A DNA stretch of 64,000 nt, taken from the NCBI GenBank assembly GCA_030378035.1, contig JAUCGI010000001.1, forward strand, positions 28,833 through 92,832, in the 5' to 3' direction. Source of the DNA: Desulfobacterales bacterium HSG2 (GTDB lineage Bacteria; Desulfobacterota; Desulfobacteria; Desulfobacterales; 4be13). Positions 60,077 through 64,000 of the stretch are shown piece after piece (within the stretch, counting starts at the first letter, position 1; each line of letters starts with the position of its first letter). Position numbers and translations under genes: made by a program. The notes under the pieces are model-generated. The model searched no databases. It was not told the DNA's origin and saw nothing but the letters and a program-made list of their open reading frames with translations.

Positions 60077-62002
60077 ACACTCCAGAACCTGCCGTCCCAC
60101 CACCCGAAACACCTCACATCGCCAGACAAGCCGTTTCCCGTCATCGCTTTGCTTAATAAGGTCCCTCCAATATAACCGCCTTAACAGGGGATCAAAAATG
60201 TAGGGCCGAACATCCCCCACCTCATTCTGTTCAAACAACCGGCAAAGTCTCTGCCGGACAGCGGTGTCCCGAATAAAAGACATAAACAGTTGCCAGACAA
60301 AAGGCGTCTGGATCAGTGCCTCCTTGCAGGTATCCGGATCAGAGCATGCATTCCGATGATAAAAATCCAAGCACTGTTGCAGCAACCCGGGATGTCCGCC
60401 ACTGATATGCAGCAGTTCCCCAACTCTTCTCTCACTCAGGACCTGCCCCGGGCACCGGTGTTCCCACATACAATGAACATCGCCCGCGGTCAGTTCTGGC
60501 CATTCACACACCTCGGCCGAATTCGGGAAAGAGAGTGTGCCGACAAAGAACAGATCAGCCAGCCTTTCCCCGCCGCAGAGCAGAAACCGGAGATTCGGAC
60601 AGCGTTCGCCGAGGCTGCGAAAAGCTCCGGCAATATCCCTGAGTCCCTCATCACAACTGTTTTCAAAACCGCTCACCATAATAAGCAACGGTTCTCCCCG
60701 ATCCTTCAATCTCTCTTCAAAATCGCTCACAAACCCGGCGGAACTTGTCACAGACTCGGAAAAACCGCATTGCCTGCCCAGAACGGAAAAATAATCCTCC
60801 TTATGTGAACGAGGGCTGTACGGCAGAACAAGGCGAATAAGATTCTCCTCATGAAACCGTTTTCCGGCCTGTTCCGAAAGAGATGATTTCACAGCGCTTT
60901 GCCCCCTGTCCCCCTGAGCCAGAAGCAGAACCGCCTGTTTTGTGTGAAACAGTTCAAACAGTTCCTCAGCAAAAGAGATTTCTATCTGATTCGGCTGCTC
61001 TTCCGTCAGCTCGGGAGGCATGATCAGCTCACCTCTGAAAGCCGCATCGGGACCGGGGTGTCTCTCTTCCATGGCGCAGATCAGATGGCAGAATGCTTTG
61101 CGATAGGTCTCCGGATTTCGGAAATCCAGCCACCGGACATCTCTGAGAAAGGGAAAGTCGGGAACGCCCTTTCCCAAAGTCACCGGAATAATGGCAAAAT
61201 CAGGATTCTCGCTCTGCTGAACCGTCATCCGGTTGTATGTTTCCCTGACCCATCCGGACTCAATACTCTTTGCAGTGACAACCAGAATCCCCTTTCGGGA
61301 CTCTTTTAATCCCCGGCAGAGTTCATCCGCAATGCTTTCGGCAGGTGCCAGTTCCCGGATGTCAAGAAAGACGCGGTATCCCTGATCTTCCAGATTCCGG
61401 ACCAAAACTTCCACCCAGGGCACACACTCGCTGTTGTGGCTGATAAAGATATCCCGGAGTTTGCCGCTCTGATTTGGGAGACTGCCGCTTCTGACAGCCT
61501 CAGGCAGTCTGATCTCGGAATCCCTTATATCATAGAAATCAGGAGCAAACTCCGCCATCTGGCGGACCGTGTTCGGAGAGACCCATAGAATACAGGGAAC
61601 CGGAAAAGCCCGGACCAGATCATCCCGCTCCACATTGATCCGGGTGATCAGGGGGGCCGGCCGCAAACCCGGGCCCGCGGTCCGATCTTTTTCTGACGAG
61701 GAGCGGATAACCGGCCGGGTGTGTTCTTCCAGATGAGACAAACTGATCACCCGGGGACCTGATTCCGGGACATGTTTCCGTATGTCCCGGGCGATTCCCC
61801 TTGCCCCCGCATGAGCAGGCAGGTCCTTTCCCTCAATGGCAATCAGTTTTATTCCCCGCTGTGACAGATCAGATGCCAGACGGTCACGCCACCGGGTCTG
61901 CAAGTCATCATTTCCGCTTTGGACAATCAGGAGCGAAAATCCGATGTCCGTTTCCAGAGCAAAATGCAGCAGGGTCCGATAAGTTTTATCTTCAGGATTC
62001 AT
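60056..62002 (-). CDS. TIR-domain protein with ATPase-like C-terminal region
   Basis: 648 residues. The N-terminal 170 residues hold a Rossmann-like segment (FSLLIVQSGNDDLQTRW, PCILWVSPNTVRQMA). Residues 181-310 are a TIR domain: RDIFISHNSECVPWVEVLVRNL, GYRVFLDIRELAPAESIADEL, GILVVTAKSIESGWVRETYNRM. In the last motif the Glu four residues after Trp is the position of the NAD-cleaving glutamate in bacterial TIR effectors. The C-terminal half resembles a STAND/AAA_16-type NTPase remnant (QAVLLLAQGDRGQSAVKSSL, LIMVSGFENSCDEG, LLHISGGHPGLLQQCLDFY) with a poor Walker A. The ATG overlaps the upstream ATPase stop by 11 bp. The last five residues and the stop come from a CACGGATTGTGG repeat. Confidence 0.83.
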   Translation of the reverse strand: MNPEDKTYRTLLHFALETDIGFSLLIVQSGNDDLQTRWRDRLASDLSQRGIKLIAIEGKDLPAHAGARGIARDIRKHVPESGPRVISLSHLEEHTRPVIRSSSEKDRTAGPGLRPAPLITRINVERDDLVRAFPVPCILWVSPNTVRQMAEFAPDFYDIRDSEIRLPEAVRSGSLPNQSGKLRDIFISHNSECVPWVEVLVRNLEDQGYRVFLDIRELAPAESIADELCRGLKESRKGILVVTAKSIESGWVRETYNRMTVQQSENPDFAIIPVTLGKGVPDFPFLRDVRWLDFRNPETYRKAFCHLICAMEERHPGPDAAFRGELIMPPELTEEQPNQIEISFAEELFELFHTKQAVLLLAQGDRGQSAVKSSLSEQAGKRFHEENLIRLVLPYSPRSHKEDYFSVLGRQCGFSESVTSSAGFVSDFEERLKDRGEPLLIMVSGFENSCDEGLRDIAGAFRSLGERCPNLRFLLCGGERLADLFFVGTLSFPNSAEVCEWPELTAGDVHCMWEHRCPGQVLSERRVGELLHISGGHPGLLQQCLDFYHRNACSDPDTCKEALIQTPFVWQLFMSFIRDTAVRQRLCRLFEQNEVGDVRPYIFDPLLRRLYWRDLIKQSDDGKRLVWRCEVFRVVGRQVLECGYTDCG

Positions 62003-63335
62003 TGAACCGCCTTAATATTTCCTGATCATTGAATATGTCCGAGGAATAGATCAGGGGATGGACATCCGCCCACTTCTCCCCGTTGTATTCCAGCGCAAAC
62101 CGGTAAAACAACTGCCGCGCGCTCTCCGGGCTGTGGTCAGCCCTTTTGGACCGGTTGATTTCGTGCAACACAGGCAAATCATCAAAGCGCAGCGGGTTCA
62201 TAAATTCATTGCGAACCTCATGAATCCCCTTTTTCACATCATCCATGGCGATCGGATGTTCCCATGCCTCTTCCGCGGCCTTTAACAGCAGATGCATCAG
62301 CTCCCGCAGAGAACCGCCGCTGGCGAGAACCAGTTCCTTCATGCAGGCATACCGCTCATCAGGCTCCCCTGCAAACACCTTGTCCTCTTCCACACGGGCC
62401 TTGATCACATCAACAAGCCGGTCCACTCCATCCTGCCAGCATGTATCCCACGCCTGTTCCTTTTTCCTGATTTTCGGCATGGGCATAACCAGGGGCGGAA
62501 AGTTGAATTCGGAGAGCGGCTCGCCCTGGGGGTTGTATATCAGGCCCAGGGGGACAGTGATGATGATGTGAACATTCAGTTGCTCAAAGAGATCCGACCA
62601 CTTGCTGAACGCGTTCTCCATGACTTCGGGGGGATGCCGGTCCAGATTATCCACGATCAGCACCAGTTCGGATATCATCCCTGATTTCTCCAGCAGTCCC
62701 CGGATGCGGTCAAAAAATTCGTTCATTCGGTGGATCAGTTCTGTCGGCTTTCTTTTGAGCCTGTGCCGGATCTCTTTGACAGACTTATGCCCTCCGGTAA
62801 TGCGCCCGGTCAGATTGATTAGAAGTTTCAGCAGACCGGGCACGGAAAATCCGGCTTCGGCCACGCTCCTGACTTCGATGCCGCTCTCATAGCTCTCCTG
62901 CTCTGTCCAGGTTTCGCTGGCAAACCAGTTTTCAACGGACCGGAACATGTCGTCGTCAACCTCGACACGCCGGCAGACGTCTTCCAGAGTCATCGTCACG
63001 AGATAGAGCATCAGATCCGGATAATCCAGATCATAGACGGCCAAGTCGGAATAAGCCTGTTTATAAACAAAGAAAGATTCATCCTTCATCTCCTCCATAA
63101 AGGCAAACAGCTCGGTGGTCTTGCCGTTTCCACGATGACCCGCATAGCTGATATGGACGGATTTCCGATTCGGATCGTCAGGGTCAATGTATAAGGATCG
63201 TCTGAGTTTCTCCCGGATATCATCTCCCCGTATGTCATCGAGAGCCACATATCTGGGGTCACCGGCTTCAAGGTGAAGCGGCTTGGCAACCCGCCTGACC
63301 TGCTTGGGATTCTCCGCTTTTTTAAAAGGCTGCAT
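61992..63335 (-). CDS. P-loop ATPase coupled to the TIR protein
   Basis: 447 residues; GGAAAGGAC lies before the ATG. Walker A is SYAGHRGNGKTTELFAF at about 67-83, Walker B is ELVLIVDNLDRHPPEV near 240, followed by IHIIITVPLGLIYNP as sensor 1 and a winged-helix-like tail (LASGGSLRELMHLLLKAAE). This is an AAA_16/KAP-like NTPase. With the overlapping TIR gene it forms a two-gene unit of the form seen in anti-phage systems, where an ATPase senses infection and the TIR domain depletes NAD. The pairing is seen; the function is inferred. Confidence 0.8.
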   Translation of the reverse strand: MQPFKKAENPKQVRRVAKPLHLEAGDPRYVALDDIRGDDIREKLRRSLYIDPDDPNRKSVHISYAGHRGNGKTTELFAFMEEMKDESFFVYKQAYSDLAVYDLDYPDLMLYLVTMTLEDVCRRVEVDDDMFRSVENWFASETWTEQESYESGIEVRSVAEAGFSVPGLLKLLINLTGRITGGHKSVKEIRHRLKRKPTELIHRMNEFFDRIRGLLEKSGMISELVLIVDNLDRHPPEVMENAFSKWSDLFEQLNVHIIITVPLGLIYNPQGEPLSEFNFPPLVMPMPKIRKKEQAWDTCWQDGVDRLVDVIKARVEEDKVFAGEPDERYACMKELVLASGGSLRELMHLLLKAAEEAWEHPIAMDDVKKGIHEVRNEFMNPLRFDDLPVLHEINRSKRADHSPESARQLFYRFALEYNGEKWADVHPLIYSSDIFNDQEILRRFNES

Positions 63336-63389
63336 TTTTGATGTCCTTTCCTGTTTCGGTTTATGTTTACTGAGGTTAAAGGATTATGC

Positions 63390-63541
63390 TGATTATAACG
63401 GATTTAGGACGTGCTCGTAAACTTGAACTTGAACTTGAACCTGGACTTAAACGTGAATCCTGACGTGAACATTCATTTATGATCACGTCTGAGTTCAAGT
63501 TTAAGTTCAAGTTCAAGGCTCCCTAAATCCGTTATAATCAG
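63390..63541. repeat. complete CTGATTATAACGG-bounded low-complexity element
   Basis: CTGATTATAACGGATTTAGG at 63391 is mirrored exactly by CCTAAATCCGTTATAATCAG ending at 63541. Inside are GAACTTGAACTTGAACCTGG words, a central GTGAACATTCATTTATGATC spacer and the complementary GTTCAAGTTTAAGTTCAAG arm. It is the best-preserved example of a word hairpin enclosed by the shared ends. A copy of AATCCTTTCTTACCCACAATCC with CGTGTAG follows at 63589. Confidence 0.9.
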
Positions 63542-63621
63542 GGATTATGGATAAGAAAGAGACCTTTCAAATGCCTGATGAAGCTCAAATAATCCTTTCT
63601 TACCCACAATCCGTGTAGAAT

Positions 63622-64000
63622 TCACCCCGACGCCTCCCTCCGCTTCTTCAGCCGCTCACTCAGAGTGGACTGTGTGGTGCCCAGCAATTTGGCTGCGAGT
63701 ATCTGCTTCCCCCCGCTCCGTCTCATAGCCTCGTCTATGAGCATGTGTGCCACCTGTTTCAGCGTGGGCAGCTTTTTCATGTGATCAAACGGCGAAATGT
63801 CCTCATTTTCCTGCATCTCTGTTATGTAAGTCTCGATGATATCCGGGGAGAGCCTCCCGCTTCTGTTCCGGACCACTGTGTCAGCGATCAGCGACTTCAA
63901 CTCCCTGACATTTCCCGGAAAGGGACAGGTCTCCAGCAAAGCGGTGAATGCCGCGGGCACTTCCGGCACCTCTTTTTTCACTTTGCGGCAGGCCTCCCTG
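63622..64000 (-). CDS. sigma-54-dependent transcriptional activator, C-terminal part (runs off the window)
   Basis: At least 126 residues of the 3' end are in the window; the start lies beyond position 64000. CPFPGNVRELKSLIADTVVR is the end of the sigma-54-interacting AAA+ domain, and the last 45 residues (AHMLIDEAMRRSGGKQILAAKLLGTTQSTLSERLKKRR) are a Fis-type helix-turn-helix. Such activators drive sigma-54 promoters and usually respond to an N-terminal sensor domain, not visible here. Whether it controls nearby genes cannot be told. Confidence 0.85.
   Translation of the reverse strand, partial: REACRKVKKEVPEVPAAFTALLETCPFPGNVRELKSLIADTVVRNRSGRLSPDIIETYITEMQENEDISPFDHMKKLPTLKQVAHMLIDEAMRRSGGKQILAAKLLGTTQSTLSERLKKRREASG

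Noticed and set aside
1-64000. tRNA, rRNA or riboswitch genes
   Set aside because: No cloverleaf, rRNA core or recognisable riboswitch was found by eye; a covariance-model scan would be decisive.

Overview
The window looks like a Gram-negative deltaproteobacterial genome, probably Desulfobacterota and possibly a filamentous or multicellular Desulfobacterales (Desulfonema-like). This is an inference. It rests on outer-membrane and lipoprotein genes, a two-partner-secretion adhesin, a dockerin-tailed secreted protein, an orphan XisI, and the very heavy load of intergenic low-complexity hairpins. No rRNA, tRNA or housekeeping gene is present to fix the taxonomy.

Positions 217-38536 hold a nonribosomal peptide cluster broken up by repeats and insertions. 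Three synthetase genes (217, 11981, 22646) give the order ACP-aminotransferase-C-A-PCP-C / half-C-A-PCP-C / half-C-A-PCP-E. Hand-read adenylation codes suggest a basic residue (possibly diaminobutyrate), glutamine, and a branched aliphatic residue that is epimerised. Accessory genes are a FemAB-like transferase (7144), a PhpK-like B12 radical SAM enzyme (10217), a TylF-like methyltransferase (26700) and an FkbH/I/J/K-type set for a glycerate-derived (hydroxy- or methoxymalonyl-ACP) extender unit (34670-38536). The polyketide partners of that extender and any thioesterase must lie outside the window, probably upstream of position 1. Between the synthetase genes are an IS630 copy, adenylation- and condensation-domain fossils, a diaminobutyrate-aminotransferase remnant, a DUF262/AAA/unknown three-gene module, a split peptidase-like gene, a split RelE toxin, an outer-membrane protein and two paralogous serine-hydrolase lipoproteins.

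Positions 38891-50453 hold a second ATPase pair and then a colinear run: a PvdE/SyrD-type cyclic-peptide exporter (40503), an SPFH/prohibitin-like membrane protein (42136), a lipoprotein fusing an amino-acid-type binding domain to an OppA-type peptide-binding domain (43259), and two tandem proteins (46027, 48387) that join a periplasmic-binding-protein domain to a pentameric ligand-gated ion channel (pLGIC) body. This exporter-plus-receptor-channel block is the most unusual biology in the window.

Positions 51066-64000 hold a two-partner-secretion exoprotein, a 1.5-kb array of 102-bp palindromic units, a large secreted repeat protein with a dockerin-like tail, and, on the minus strand, a TIR-domain protein overlapping a P-loop ATPase (candidate immune pair) and the 3' end of a sigma-54 activator.

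Across the window nearly every gene junction carries a locus-specific 6- or 7-bp tandem word written as an inverted repeat. Several genes take their last codons and stop codon from these repeats. Two genes (peptidase-like, relE) are split by inserted DNA flanked by direct repeats of 112 and 24 bp.
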